Shown here piece after piece: positions 42,738 through 51,477 of a DNA stretch of 64,000 bases (position 1 is its first letter; each line of letters starts with the position of its first letter). The stretch is from Gemmatimonadaceae bacterium (GTDB taxonomy: Bacteria > Gemmatimonadota > Gemmatimonadetes > Gemmatimonadales > Gemmatimonadaceae): positions 1 to 64,000 of the forward strand of contig JAUSJA010000017.1 in the NCBI GenBank assembly GCA_030647905.1, written 5' to 3'. The notes under the pieces were generated by a model, which worked only from the letters and a program-made list of their open reading frames with translations, was not told the DNA's origin and searched no databases. Made by a program: the position numbers and the translations under genes.

Positions 42738-44185
42738 CATCTCCCAGAACACAGAATGCGCTCGCGCGACTTGCGGACCTCACTCCAAAGAGCATCGTCG
42801 CCGAGCTCGATCGTTACATAGTCGGACAGTCCGACGCCAAGAAATCCGTGGCGATTGCCCTGCGCAACCGCTGGCGTCGCCAGCGCGCGCCCGAATCCAT
42901 TCGCGACGAGATCTCGCCCAACAACATCATCCTCGTCGGACCCACCGGTGTGGGGAAGACGGAGATCGCGCGGCGTCTTGCAAAGCTTGCGGGCGCGCCG
43001 TTCATCAAGGTCGAGGCGTCGAAGTTCACCGAGGTGGGCTACGTCGGCCGCGACGTCGAGTCCATGGTGCGCGACCTGGTCGAGAGCGCGATCAACATGG
43101 TGCGTAGCGAGCGTGAGGCGGAGGTGGAGGATCTGGCGCACGACCGCGTTGACGACCGGCTGCTCGAGCTCCTGCTGCCCATTCCCGCGGACAAGAAATC
43201 GGCGACCGCGCCCGAAGCCGCGTCCGGTGGCGACGCACCGATATTCCTCGTCTCATCGAGCGGCAACGTCTCGCCGGAGATGGATGTCGAGCACGAGCGT
43301 TACAAGCGAACCCGTGACAAGCTCAGGCAGCTTCTTCTCGACGGCCAGCTCGAGGGGCGTGAAATAGAGGTCGAGGTCGCGCAGCACGCTCCGATGATGT
43401 TCGACATGATGGTGCCGCAGGGCGCGCCGGAAGGAATGGAGAATTTCTCCGACATGCTTCAGGACATGCTCCCGAAGCGGACGAAGAAGCGCTCTGTGAA
43501 AGTCTCCGAGGCGCGACGCATTCTGCTCGAGCAGGAGCTGGACAAGCTGATTGATGAGGAGGATGTCACCGGGGACGCGCTCGAGCGTGTGGAGCAGATG
43601 GGAATCATCTTCCTCGACGAGATAGACAAGATCGCCGGCGAGCGCTCGGCAGGCGGCGGGCCCGACGTCTCGCGCGAGGGAGTTCAGCGCGACCTGCTGC
43701 CGATCGTGGAAGGGTCAAACGTCCAGACCAAGTACGGCATGGTGAAGACGGATCACGTTCTCTTCGTCGCGGCGGGCGCGTTCCACGTGTCGAAGCCGAG
43801 CGATCTCATCCCCGAGTTACAGGGCCGCTTTCCGATCCGCGTCGAGCTCAAGCCGCTCAATGAGGCCGACTTCGTGCGCATCATGACCGAGCCCGAGAAC
43901 GCTCTTACCAAGCAGTACGGCGCGCTCGTCGAGGCGGAGGGGGCGAAGCTGATATTCACCGAGGATGGAATCGCCGAAATCGCGCGCATCGCCGCACACG
44001 TGAACGACAGAATGGAGAACATCGGCGCGCGCCGCCTGCACACCGTGATGACTACGCTGCTCGAAGACGTGATGTATGATCTTCCCGACAAGGGAGTGGG
44101 CGAAATCACGGTGGATCGCGCGCTCGTCATCGACCGGCTCAAGGCGATCGTCGAGGACGAGGATCTGAGGCGGTATATTCTCTAG
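42734..44185 (+). CDS. hslU: ATP-dependent protease ATPase subunit HslU
   Basis: 483 residues, AAA+ family. [25 protein letters not shown] starts the family, [16 protein letters not shown] is the Walker [12 protein letters not shown] the Walker B, and the I domain (about 130-260) and GYVGRDVES pore loop are present. The C-terminal RYIL tail fits into HslV. GTG start in the hslV stop. It unfolds proteins for HslV. Confidence 0.96.
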   Translation: MTSPRTQNALARLADLTPKSIVAELDRYIVGQSDAKKSVAIALRNRWRRQRAPESIRDEISPNNIILVGPTGVGKTEIARRLAKLAGAPFIKVEASKFTEVGYVGRDVESMVRDLVESAINMVRSEREAEVEDLAHDRVDDRLLELLLPIPADKKSATAPEAASGGDAPIFLVSSSGNVSPEMDVEHERYKRTRDKLRQLLLDGQLEGREIEVEVAQHAPMMFDMMVPQGAPEGMENFSDMLQDMLPKRTKKRSVKVSEARRILLEQELDKLIDEEDVTGDALERVEQMGIIFLDEIDKIAGERSAGGGPDVSREGVQRDLLPIVEGSNVQTKYGMVKTDHVLFVAAGAFHVSKPSDLIPELQGRFPIRVELKPLNEADFVRIMTEPENALTKQYGALVEAEGAKLIFTEDGIAEIARIAAHVNDRMENIGARRLHTVMTTLLEDVMYDLPDKGVGEITVDRALVIDRLKAIVEDEDLRRYIL

Positions 44186-44205
44186 CCCGGCAACCCGCAC
44201 ACTAC

Positions 44206-45126
44206 ATGAGCGCAGAGAACCATCGCGATTTTCTCGCGATCCCCGACTATTCGCGTGAAGAGCTGATCGGCCTTTTCGACCTCGCCGAGCGCATGCGCGC
44301 TGGCGAATACAAGGACAAGCCGCTCGCCGGGAAGTCGCTGGCGATGATCTTCATGAAGTCGTCCACGCGCACGCGTGTGTCGTTCGAGGTCGGCGCGTGG
44401 CAGCTCGGCGGGCATGCGCTGTTCCTCTCGCCACGCGACGTTCAGCTCGGCCGCGGCGAACCGATCGCGGACACTGCGCGAGTGCTGTCGCGCTACGTGG
44501 ACGGGATCATGATCCGCACGTTCGCTCACGCCGAGGTGGAAGAGCTGGCGAGGTATGCGACGGTGCCGGTGATCAACGGGCTCACCGATCTGCTGCACCC
44601 CTGCCAGATCCTCGCCGACATCCTCACCATCCGGCAGCACCTCGGCGGTCTCGATGGCCGCAAGGTCGCGTGGATCGGCGATGGCAACAACATGGCGAAC
44701 TCGTGGATCAACGCCGCGTATCGCCTGGGATTCGATCTCACTCTCGCGTGTCCCCAGGGATACGATCCCGACGATTCGCTCCTCGCGCGCGCGCAGTCGG
44801 TGGCGAACGTGCGCGTGGTGCGCGATCCCGCGGAAGCGGCGGATGGTGCAGACGTGGTGAATACCGACGTGTGGGCGTCCATGGGTCAGGAAGACGAACA
44901 GGCAATTCGCGAAAAAGCGTTCAAGGGTTACATCGTGGATGCGGCGCTGATGAGGCGCGCGAAGCCGGAGGCGATCTTTCTGCATTGCCTGCCCGCGCAC
45001 CGCGGCGAGGAAGTGGCCGCCGATGTGATTGACGGACCGCAGAGCGTAGTGTGGGACGAGGCGGAGAACCGCCTGCATGTCCAGAAGGCGGTCATGGCGA
45101 ATACGATGGGCGGCGTGGCGCTTTAG
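44206..45126 (+). CDS. argF: Ornithine carbamoyltransferase
   Basis: 306 residues. MKSSTRTRVSFEVGAWQLG is the carbamoyl-phosphate STRTR motif, LTDLLHPCQILADI contains HPCQ, and the late FLHCLPAHRGEEV holds the ornithine HCLP motif, so all active-site motifs are present. It makes citrulline in arginine synthesis. It starts 20 bp after hslU on the same strand, without another arg gene nearby. AstC/putrescine carbamoyltransferase is less likely given HCLPAHRGEEV. Confidence 0.94.
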   Translation: MSAENHRDFLAIPDYSREELIGLFDLAERMRAGEYKDKPLAGKSLAMIFMKSSTRTRVSFEVGAWQLGGHALFLSPRDVQLGRGEPIADTARVLSRYVDGIMIRTFAHAEVEELARYATVPVINGLTDLLHPCQILADILTIRQHLGGLDGRKVAWIGDGNNMANSWINAAYRLGFDLTLACPQGYDPDDSLLARAQSVANVRVVRDPAEAADGADVVNTDVWASMGQEDEQAIREKAFKGYIVDAALMRRAKPEAIFLHCLPAHRGEEVAADVIDGPQSVVWDEAENRLHVQKAVMANTMGGVAL

Positions 45127-45156
45127 CATCCATCCGGCACGCCTCATGCAATTTCG

Positions 45157-45693
45157 ATGGGCATGCCCGCATCACACAAGAAACTCGAGGAGTTCGACAA
45201 GCTCATCGAGGGAATCGAGACCGCCATGTTCACCACGAGGCGGCATGACGGCCACCTCGTCTCGCGCCCGATGGAGACGCAGAAGCGCATCAGCGGCGCC
45301 GATCTCTGGTTCGTGACCGATGCCGAAACGCGCAAGCTCGATGAGCTGCTGCGTGATCCGCACGTGAACTGCTCGTACTTCAACAACAAGTCGCGCGAGT
45401 GGGTGTCCGTGAGCGGCGTCGCGCACATCAGTCGCGACCGGAAGCGGATTCGAGACCTGTACCAGCCGGAATGGAAGGCATGGTTCGACGACGAGGGCGG
45501 ACGGCGGGACGGCGGCCCCGACGACCCGCGCATCGCCCTGATCCTGGTCGAAGCCGATTCCGTAGTGTACTTGAAGAACGACAAGCCCCGCCCGCTCATC
45601 CTCTGGGAAGTTCTCAAAGGGATGGTCACCGGCTCGACCCCGGACGCCGGGGAGATCCGGCACATCGGCGGCGGCGAGCTGGCCGACCGGTAG
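45157..45693 (+). CDS. Pyridoxamine 5'-phosphate oxidase-like (general stress protein 26 type)
   Basis: 178 residues. The split-barrel fold is seen in AMFTTRRHDGHLVSRPM, DLWFVTDAETRKLDELLRDPHVNCSYFN and WVSVSGVAHISRDRKRIRDLY. The family binds FMN or related flavins; some members are general stress proteins. A second in-frame ATG lies at 45163. It sits 30 bp after argF, with no operon partner of known function, and is followed by a hairpin-rich gap before gcvT. Confidence 0.85.
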   Translation: MGMPASHKKLEEFDKLIEGIETAMFTTRRHDGHLVSRPMETQKRISGADLWFVTDAETRKLDELLRDPHVNCSYFNNKSREWVSVSGVAHISRDRKRIRDLYQPEWKAWFDDEGGRRDGGPDDPRIALILVEADSVVYLKNDKPRPLILWEVLKGMVTGSTPDAGEIRHIGGGELADR

Positions 45694-45820
45694 CCTCGGC
45701 CGGACCGAGGCCCCGGCGGGCGTCCGCCGTCCTGCGGGGACTCCCCACCGCCCGCCGGCCCTGCCATATTGACTGGCCGGGGGCGAGTCGGCCCCGACCC
45801 ACAGCCGGAGCCCCAGAAAG
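45694..45820 (+). promoter_or_regulatory. Hairpin-rich leader before gcvT
   Basis: The 127-bp gap holds CCTCGG/CCGAGG (45694-45699 with 45705-45710) and a 10-bp pair CCGGCGGGCG/CGCCCGCCGG (45713-45722 with 45749-45758) around a 26-base loop. TTGACT lies at 45769-45774, but no good -10 is seen. No glycine-riboswitch core was recognised. It may be a terminator for the upstream gene plus the gcvT promoter. Confidence 0.35.
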
Positions 45821-46936
45821 ATGGCGCAAGCCGAACTCACGGAAACACTTAAGCGCACCCCGCTGACCGAGACACACACCGCGCTCGGCGCCAAGCTCGT
45901 CCCCTTCGCCGGCTATCTCATGCCGGTTCAGTACCCTTCCGGAATCACCGCCGAGCACAATGCCGTGCGCCGGCACGCGGGCCTCTTCGACGTCAGCCAC
46001 ATGGGCGAGTTCATCGTGACCGGCGCGGGTGCGATGGACTTCGTGAACTACGTCACGACGAACGACGTCGCCGCCCTCGCAATCGGCCAGGCGCACTACT
46101 CGACCATCCTCAACGACCGCGGAACGATCGAGGACGACTGCCTCGTCTATCGCTCCGAAGACCGGATCATGATGGTGGTGAACGCGTCCAACGCAGCCAA
46201 GGACTTCGCGCACATCTCGGAGCACCTCGACAGGTTCGATGCTGCTCTCGAGGACGTTAGCGACGCCACCGCGCTTCTTGCGCTTCAGGGACCGAAGGCG
46301 GCGGAAATTCTCCAGCGCCACACCGGCACCGACCTCTCGGCGATCAAGTACTACCACTTCGCGTTCGGCACGGTTGCCGGTATCGGTGGAATTCTCATCT
46401 CGCGCACCGGCTACACCGGCGAAGACGGCTTCGAGCTGTACTTCGCCAACGAGAACGCCATCGCTGTGTGGAACGCGCTCACCGAGAGTGGCGAGGTGAT
46501 GCCTGCCGGGCTCGGGTGCCGCGACTCGCTGCGCCTGGAGATGGGGATGGCGCTCTACGGCAATGACATTGACGACACAGTCACGCCGCTCGAGGCCAAC
46601 CTCCAGTGGCTGGTGAAGCTGAAGAAGGGTGAATTCGTCGGCCGCGACGCCCTCCTGAAGCAGAAGGAGGAGGGGGTTCCGCGAAAGCTCATTGGATTCG
46701 TCGCGCGGGAGCGGTGTTTCCCGCGCCACGGGTATCCCGTGTTCGTGAACGGAAGCCCGAGCGGCGAGGTGCGAAGCGGGACGATGAGTCCGTCTCTCAA
46801 CATTCCGATCGGCACCGCGTACGTGCCGACCGCCAGCGCCGGTCCCGGTTCGACTCTCCAGATCGAGATCCGCGGCAAGCGCATCGCGGCGACCGTCGGG
46901 AAGATGCCGTTCTACAAGGATGGTACGCATCTCTAG
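45821..46936 (+). CDS. gcvT: Glycine cleavage system T protein (aminomethyltransferase)
   Basis: 371 residues. TPLTETHTALGAKLVPFAGYLMPVQY, GLFDVSHMGEF and GYTGEDGFELYF are signature parts of GcvT, and GLGCRDSLRLEMGMALYGNDID fits the folate-binding part. It passes the methylene from the H protein to tetrahydrofolate. gcvH and gcvP are not in the window, so the system is split. The next gene, mogA-like, begins just after its stop. Confidence 0.95.
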   Translation: MAQAELTETLKRTPLTETHTALGAKLVPFAGYLMPVQYPSGITAEHNAVRRHAGLFDVSHMGEFIVTGAGAMDFVNYVTTNDVAALAIGQAHYSTILNDRGTIEDDCLVYRSEDRIMMVVNASNAAKDFAHISEHLDRFDAALEDVSDATALLALQGPKAAEILQRHTGTDLSAIKYYHFAFGTVAGIGGILISRTGYTGEDGFELYFANENAIAVWNALTESGEVMPAGLGCRDSLRLEMGMALYGNDIDDTVTPLEANLQWLVKLKKGEFVGRDALLKQKEEGVPRKLIGFVARERCFPRHGYPVFVNGSPSGEVRSGTMSPSLNIPIGTAYVPTASAGPGSTLQIEIRGKRIAATVGKMPFYKDGTHL

Positions 46937-46937
46937 C

Positions 46938-47444
46938 ATGCGTGTCGCGATTCTGACCGTGTCGGATTCGGTGGTCGCCGGCGAGCGCGACGACACGTCG
47001 GGCGCGGCGATACTCGACTGGTGCGCGAAGCGCGGCGCCGCGGTCGTCCATCATGAGCGCGCCGCCGACGAGACGTCGGTGATCGCACCGATGCTGGCAA
47101 CGTGGTGCGACTCGGGCGACGTGGATCTCATTCTCACGACGGGCGGCACCGGTCTCGCGCCGAGGGATGTGACGCCGGAGGCGACACTGGCGGTGATCGA
47201 GCGCGAGGCGCAGGGGATAGCGGAATTTCTGCGGGCATCGAGCTTCGCGAGCTTCCCGAGGGCCGCGCTGTCGCGAGGCATGGCGGGAGTACGCGCCGGG
47301 ACGCTGGTCATCAACCTTCCTGGCTCGCCCGGCGGCGTGCGCGACGCGCTTTCGGCTCTCGAGCCGATCGTGGATCACGCCATTGATGTTCTCACGGGGA
47401 AAGTGACGCGTCACGACGCGCCTGCGGAGAGCGAGGCAAAGTGA
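46938..47444 (+). CDS. Molybdenum cofactor biosynthesis protein MogA/MoaB
   Basis: 168 residues from the ATG at 46938, which sits 1 bp after the gcvT stop; an in-frame start at 46920 is also possible. MRVAILTVSDSVVAGERDDTSG is the MoaB/MogA start, DLILTTGGTGLAPRDVTPEATL the molybdopterin-binding TGGTG motif, and GTLVINLPGSPGGVRDAL the late conserved loop. It adenylates molybdopterin or inserts molybdenum. A cofactor supplier fits with the molybdo-oxidoreductase 5 kb upstream. It overlaps the next gene by GTGA. Confidence 0.92.
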   Translation: MRVAILTVSDSVVAGERDDTSGAAILDWCAKRGAAVVHHERAADETSVIAPMLATWCDSGDVDLILTTGGTGLAPRDVTPEATLAVIEREAQGIAEFLRASSFASFPRAALSRGMAGVRAGTLVINLPGSPGGVRDALSALEPIVDHAIDVLTGKVTRHDAPAESEAK

Positions 47445-49030
47445 AGGCGCTGATCACGCTGACCGACGTGGAGTGCGCGGTGCGCCTCAACGCGGGACTC
47501 GAGCAGTCGGGCGTCGAGACGGTGATGGTGTCGCCACTCGATGACATCCGGCGTGAGATCAAGCGCGCAAAGCCCGACACCATCGTTTTCACCGGTGGAA
47601 TCGCCGACCCGAACGTCGTCCAGCTCGTGCGCGAGCAATTGTGGGATGGCGTGTCGGTGATCGGTCTCGCTGACGTGGACGACAACGAGCTTCGCGAACG
47701 GCTGCGGTCGATCGGGTTCGTGGATGTGTACGCCAAGCCCGTCTCGACGCAGGATCTGCTCGACATTGTGCGGCGGTCACTCGACAGACAGCGCCTGGTG
47801 AAGGCGACCGGACTCATCGGCCAGTCGGATGCGATCCGCGAAGTGCTGGTGAAGATCGAGCAGATGGCGCCGGTGTCGAGCACGGTGATGATCGAGGGCG
47901 AGAGCGGGACGGGGAAGGAGCTTGTCGCGCGCGGCATTCACCGCCTGAGTCCGCGGCGCAGCAAGCCATTCATCGCGGTCAACGTCGGCGCGCTGGCGGA
48001 GACGCTGGTGGAGAGCGAGCTGTTCGGCCACGAGAAGGGTGCGTTTACCGGCGCCGCGGAACGTCGGCTCGGGAGATTCGAGCTTGCCAACGGCGGTACG
48101 ATCTTCCTCGACGAGATCGGTGAGATTCCGTCCGCGACTCAGGTAAAGCTGTTGCGTGTGCTCGAGGAGCGGGAGCTGACGCGCGTGGGCGGTGTGACTC
48201 CCATCAAGGTGGACGTGCGCGTGGTAGCTGCGACCAACCAGCCGTTGCGACAGCGCGTGGAGGAAGGACTGTTTCGCCCCGACCTGTATTACCGGCTCAA
48301 CGTGCTGAGCATGTATCTGCCCCCGCTCCGTGACCGGCCTGACGACATTCCCATCCTGATCCGCCAGTTCGTGAAGGACTATTCGGCGCAGCACGACCGG
48401 CCGTTCCACGGAATCTCCGCCGAGGCGATGCAGATACTCGTGGGTTATTCGTGGCCGGGGAATGTGCGCGAGCTGCGCAATCTGGTGGAGAGCATGGTGG
48501 TGCTTGCGCCCGGGCGTGAGATCACGGCGGGGGACATTCCGCGTGAGATCAGGGAAGGAGGTGGCGGCCGTTTTCTGCCGGTGCGTGTCGGGCCAGTGCT
48601 GCGCGGCTCGATGGCGGCGAGTGGGAGGGAGATGGAGTTCATCGTGCGCAGTCTGGTCGAGCTTAAGCTTCAGATCGAGGAGTTGAGATCGCGGGTGAAC
48701 GAGATGGGCGCGTCTCGGCAGATTCTGGCAGACGGTGGAGCGCAGGCAGGGCAGGCGGCGCGGCGCGTGATTGCAAGCAACGGGTCTCTGGCGGCAGAGC
48801 CTGTGGAAAATTCTGCGCGGATAGGTGCGCTGGAGCCGAGGGATGCCGGGCCGTCGCCGGCGGTCGTGACGATCACTCCGGGCATGACAATGGCGGAGAT
48901 CGAGAAGGTGGCGATAACTGCCGCATTGGCTGAAACGAAGGGCAACCGAAGGAAGGCGGCCGAGCTTCTCGGTATCGGGGAGCGGACCATGTACCGGAAG
49001 TTGCGGGACTACGGCATTCCTTCACGTTGA
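47441..49030 (+). CDS. Sigma-54 activator with degenerate receiver domain
   Basis: 529 residues. The N-terminal domain folds like a receiver ([39 protein letters not shown]), but the strand that should hold the phosphorylated Asp reads PDTIVFTGG, with Thr at the acceptor place (about residue 51). The AAA+ part (120-350) has [25 protein letters not shown] and [22 protein letters not shown] linker of about 100 residues leads to a Fis-type HTH ([33 protein letters not shown]). Without the Asp it probably responds to a ligand or partner, not to phosphorylation. GTG start in a GTGA overlap with mogA; no kinase gene is next to it. Confidence 0.9.
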   Translation: MKALITLTDVECAVRLNAGLEQSGVETVMVSPLDDIRREIKRAKPDTIVFTGGIADPNVVQLVREQLWDGVSVIGLADVDDNELRERLRSIGFVDVYAKPVSTQDLLDIVRRSLDRQRLVKATGLIGQSDAIREVLVKIEQMAPVSSTVMIEGESGTGKELVARGIHRLSPRRSKPFIAVNVGALAETLVESELFGHEKGAFTGAAERRLGRFELANGGTIFLDEIGEIPSATQVKLLRVLEERELTRVGGVTPIKVDVRVVAATNQPLRQRVEEGLFRPDLYYRLNVLSMYLPPLRDRPDDIPILIRQFVKDYSAQHDRPFHGISAEAMQILVGYSWPGNVRELRNLVESMVVLAPGREITAGDIPREIREGGGGRFLPVRVGPVLRGSMAASGREMEFIVRSLVELKLQIEELRSRVNEMGASRQILADGGAQAGQAARRVIASNGSLAAEPVENSARIGALEPRDAGPSPAVVTITPGMTMAEIEKVAITAALAETKGNRRKAAELLGIGERTMYRKLRDYGIPSR

Positions 49031-49114
49031 TTTTCTTGATAAAAGGGTATGCCCGTTGAATATTGATTCCCGTTTCTCGCGGGTCAGGCCGGGCCATCAT
49101 TTCCCAGGGTACCA

Positions 49115-49852
49115 TTGACGTCACCGATAGCGGGCAGTGTTCTCCCGATCAAGCGTGCGGAAGAGCTTATTCTCACGCTGCCTGGTGTGATTTCGGCGCG
49201 GATAATCGCGGGGGACAGCGGGGCCATAGATCAGATCCATGTGCTTGCGACTTCGGAGGTGACGCCGAAGCAGATGGTGCGGAACATCGAGAGCGCGCTG
49301 ATCGCGCATTTAGCGATGCGTATTGACCACCGGAAGATTTCGGTGGCGACGACGAACGAGACCAAGCCGAAGTTGCTTGAGCCGGAGTCCAAGCCATCGG
49401 CGCCGGTGCAGGCGGGGGTCGTTGAGGGCCAGCAGTCGGGAGCCTCAGCGCCGCGCACCGGACCATTCGCTCGGCGGTTCTATTTCGAGGATGTGGAGGT
49501 TCGGGGCTCGCGTTCGAAGGGTCTTTCGTGCCGTGTGACGTTGCGGAAGGGGAGCGCGTCATATATCGGGGAAGCTCTCGGAATCGAGGGTGACCGTTCG
49601 CGTGTGGAGTTGGCGGCGAGGGCGACATTGCTGGCGATTGCCGACGCGGACAACAGGGAAGGTCAGCTGGGAGTTCAGGGAGTGAAGGTGTTCGACGCGT
49701 TCGAGCGGACGTTCGTGTTTGTGGCGGTGAGCGTGCGGTCGGGGCGTGAGAACAAGGTATTGACGGGGAGTGTCGAGATGCGCGAGAGCGCGGAGAGCGC
49801 TGGGGTGCTGGCGGTACTCGATGCGACGAACAGGTGGATCGAGCACAACTGA
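49115..49852 (+). CDS. Conserved hypothetical protein (two-part)
   Basis: 245 residues, TTG start with AGGG upstream. The first 70 residues (LPGVISARIIAGDSGAIDQIHVLATSE; VRNIESALIAH; IDHRKISVA) look like a small conserved alpha/beta domain. A Pro/Ser-rich linker follows, then a second domain (YFEDVEVRGSRSKGLSCRVTLRKG; SRVELAARATLLAIADAD; VSVRSGRENKVLTGSVEM). I have the impression that similar two-part proteins exist in actinobacteria and clostridia but cannot name a family. Gene body composition is that of the main chromosome, and it is the last such gene before the lower-GC region. Confidence 0.6.
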   Translation: MTSPIAGSVLPIKRAEELILTLPGVISARIIAGDSGAIDQIHVLATSEVTPKQMVRNIESALIAHLAMRIDHRKISVATTNETKPKLLEPESKPSAPVQAGVVEGQQSGASAPRTGPFARRFYFEDVEVRGSRSKGLSCRVTLRKGSASYIGEALGIEGDRSRVELAARATLLAIADADNREGQLGVQGVKVFDAFERTFVFVAVSVRSGRENKVLTGSVEMRESAESAGVLAVLDATNRWIEHN

Positions 49853-50054
49853 CAATACGAATTAGCGGTATGAGCCGCGTGAAGAAATTGAAGTTGCTGT
49901 TTCACCCTTTAGCAGGGTACACAACGGATTAATAAACCCCCTCCCTCAGAAATGAGCGGAGTCGAGCGGGCAAGACATTTTTTGAGCTGAGCCAACCGAT
50001 TGCGTGATGAAGCGAGCGCTGATTCACGACAGACGTTACGGGAGGTGACGCAAA

Positions 50055-50120
50055 ATGGCATTTCTTGCTGCTCTGATCGATGGGATCCTGTCACTGGCAG
50101 ATCACCAGATTTGGACATGA
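50055..50120 (+). CDS. Possible small ORF (21 codons) ahead of the HD-GYP gene
   Basis: An ATG at 50055 is preceded by GGAGGTG at 50041-50047, as good a ribosome site as any in the window. The 21-residue peptide starts MAFLAALIDGILSL and ends in HQIWT, a hydrophobic stretch that could form an amphipathic or membrane helix. It lies 28 bp before the HD-GYP start in a 296-bp gap (49853-50148) that otherwise shows only AT-rich sequence and no hairpin. It could be a leader peptide or a small membrane peptide; without homologues it stays a candidate. Confidence 0.4.
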   Translation: MAFLAALIDGILSLADHQIWT

Positions 50121-50148
50121 TCTGAGGAGCGGGGGGTTTCTCTCTACT

Positions 50149-51477
50149 ATGTTCGACCGAATCCGGGTTTACGTCATTGGCTTAGTAGCGCTTGCGTGCG
50201 CGACTGCAGGTTGGGTTTACTGGATAAACCCAATCCCGACGTGGCCATTGGCGCGAGCCGCGATTCTGTTCGCCGTTCTGTCGTGCGTGTCCGGCATGCT
50301 GGCATACAAGAAGGCCGCCAAGAGCGAAGCTGGCAGCATTGCATTCCTTCCCATGTTGGCGTCCGTTATGGTATCGCCCAATTGGCTGACTGTATTGGCG
50401 GTCGCCATCGCGACCACGGTCGTTGAAATCACGAGTAAGCGGGTAGCGTTAAAGGCTACTTTCAACGTAGCGCAGGCCGTCCTGTGGGTGGCTGCGGCAG
50501 TCCTCGTTTATCTCAGCCTGGGCGGCACGCCGCTTGTCTCCGCTGGTCTTCGCGTGAACTACCCCGCATTCATCGCGGCGCTTGCAGTTTTTGCGACTTT
50601 CAATTCCACGGCTGTTGCCGGCGCAATCGCTATAAGCGAGAAGCAGCCCTTCGTTCAGGTGTGGTGGTCACGTTTGCGTGCGACATTCGTATACGACCTG
50701 TTTGCACTTCCGTTCGTATATCTCTTCGCACTCTGTTACGTCTACTGGGGACTCCTAGGTGCACTGGGCTTCTTTATTCTGGCGCTTGGGCTGCGTCAGC
50801 TCTACAAGGTGAACTCGCAGCTCGAGCAGACGAATCAAGAATTACTTCAGCTCATGGTTGCTGCAATCGAGGCACGTGATCCGTACACCTCCGGACACTC
50901 ACGCAGAGTTGCGTGTAACGCTCGTCTGATTGCGCAAGCCATCGGCCTCCGGGATAAGCAGGTCGAACGCGTGGCAATCGCCGCGCTGCTGCACGATGTT
51001 GGCAAGATTCATGAGGTGTTTGCACCTATTCTCAGTAAGCCGGGTCGCCTAACGGCCGAGGAAAATGCAATCATGCAGACTCATCCGATCAAGAGTGAAG
51101 AACTTGTTCGGACCGTCTCACAGCTGAGCGATGTTGTTGCTCCGATTAGACATCATCACGAAAACTGGGATGGTACAGGATATCCGGACGGCCTGATTGG
51201 CCACAATATCCCCGTCGCGAGCCGTATCATCATGTTCGCAGACACCATCGATGCGATGACGACAGATCGTCCATATCGGGCGGCGTTATCTGAAGCTCAG
51301 GTGAGAGCTGAATTCGTCAAACTTCGGGGACGTCAGTTTGATCCGCATATTTGCGATAAGCTGCTCGACAATCCAATTTATCCGAGATTGTTTGATCAGG
51401 ATGTTCCGTTGGCTCCGGCCATCGCCGAGCAGGATCGACGGAACCGAACTTCAGCCACGCCGCTGCTAGCTGGCTAG
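50149..51477 (+). CDS. Membrane HD-GYP domain phosphodiesterase-like protein
   Basis: 442 residues from the ATG at 50149; the frame is open from 50080 without reason to use it. Residues 5-215 carry about seven membrane helices and no other domain. A short linker with LEQTNQELLQLMVAAIEARD leads to the HD-GYP domain: HSRRVACNARLI, LLHDVGKIHE (HD 282-283), QTHPIKSEEL and HHHENWDGTGYPDG (335-348), all metal and GYP residues present. It should hydrolyse c-di-GMP or a related cyclic dinucleotide at the inner membrane. Base composition is lower in GC than in the flanking genes. It ends 12 bp inside the convergent regulator gene. Confidence 0.9.
   Translation: MFDRIRVYVIGLVALACATAGWVYWINPIPTWPLARAAILFAVLSCVSGMLAYKKAAKSEAGSIAFLPMLASVMVSPNWLTVLAVAIATTVVEITSKRVALKATFNVAQAVLWVAAAVLVYLSLGGTPLVSAGLRVNYPAFIAALAVFATFNSTAVAGAIAISEKQPFVQVWWSRLRATFVYDLFALPFVYLFALCYVYWGLLGALGFFILALGLRQLYKVNSQLEQTNQELLQLMVAAIEARDPYTSGHSRRVACNARLIAQAIGLRDKQVERVAIAALLHDVGKIHEVFAPILSKPGRLTAEENAIMQTHPIKSEELVRTVSQLSDVVAPIRHHHENWDGTGYPDGLIGHNIPVASRIIMFADTIDAMTTDRPYRAALSEAQVRAEFVKLRGRQFDPHICDKLLDNPIYPRLFDQDVPLAPAIAEQDRRNRTSATPLLAG

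Noticed and set aside
45694-45820. Glycine riboswitch before gcvT
   Set aside because: The stems present are simple GC pairs; the conserved glycine-aptamer core was not found.
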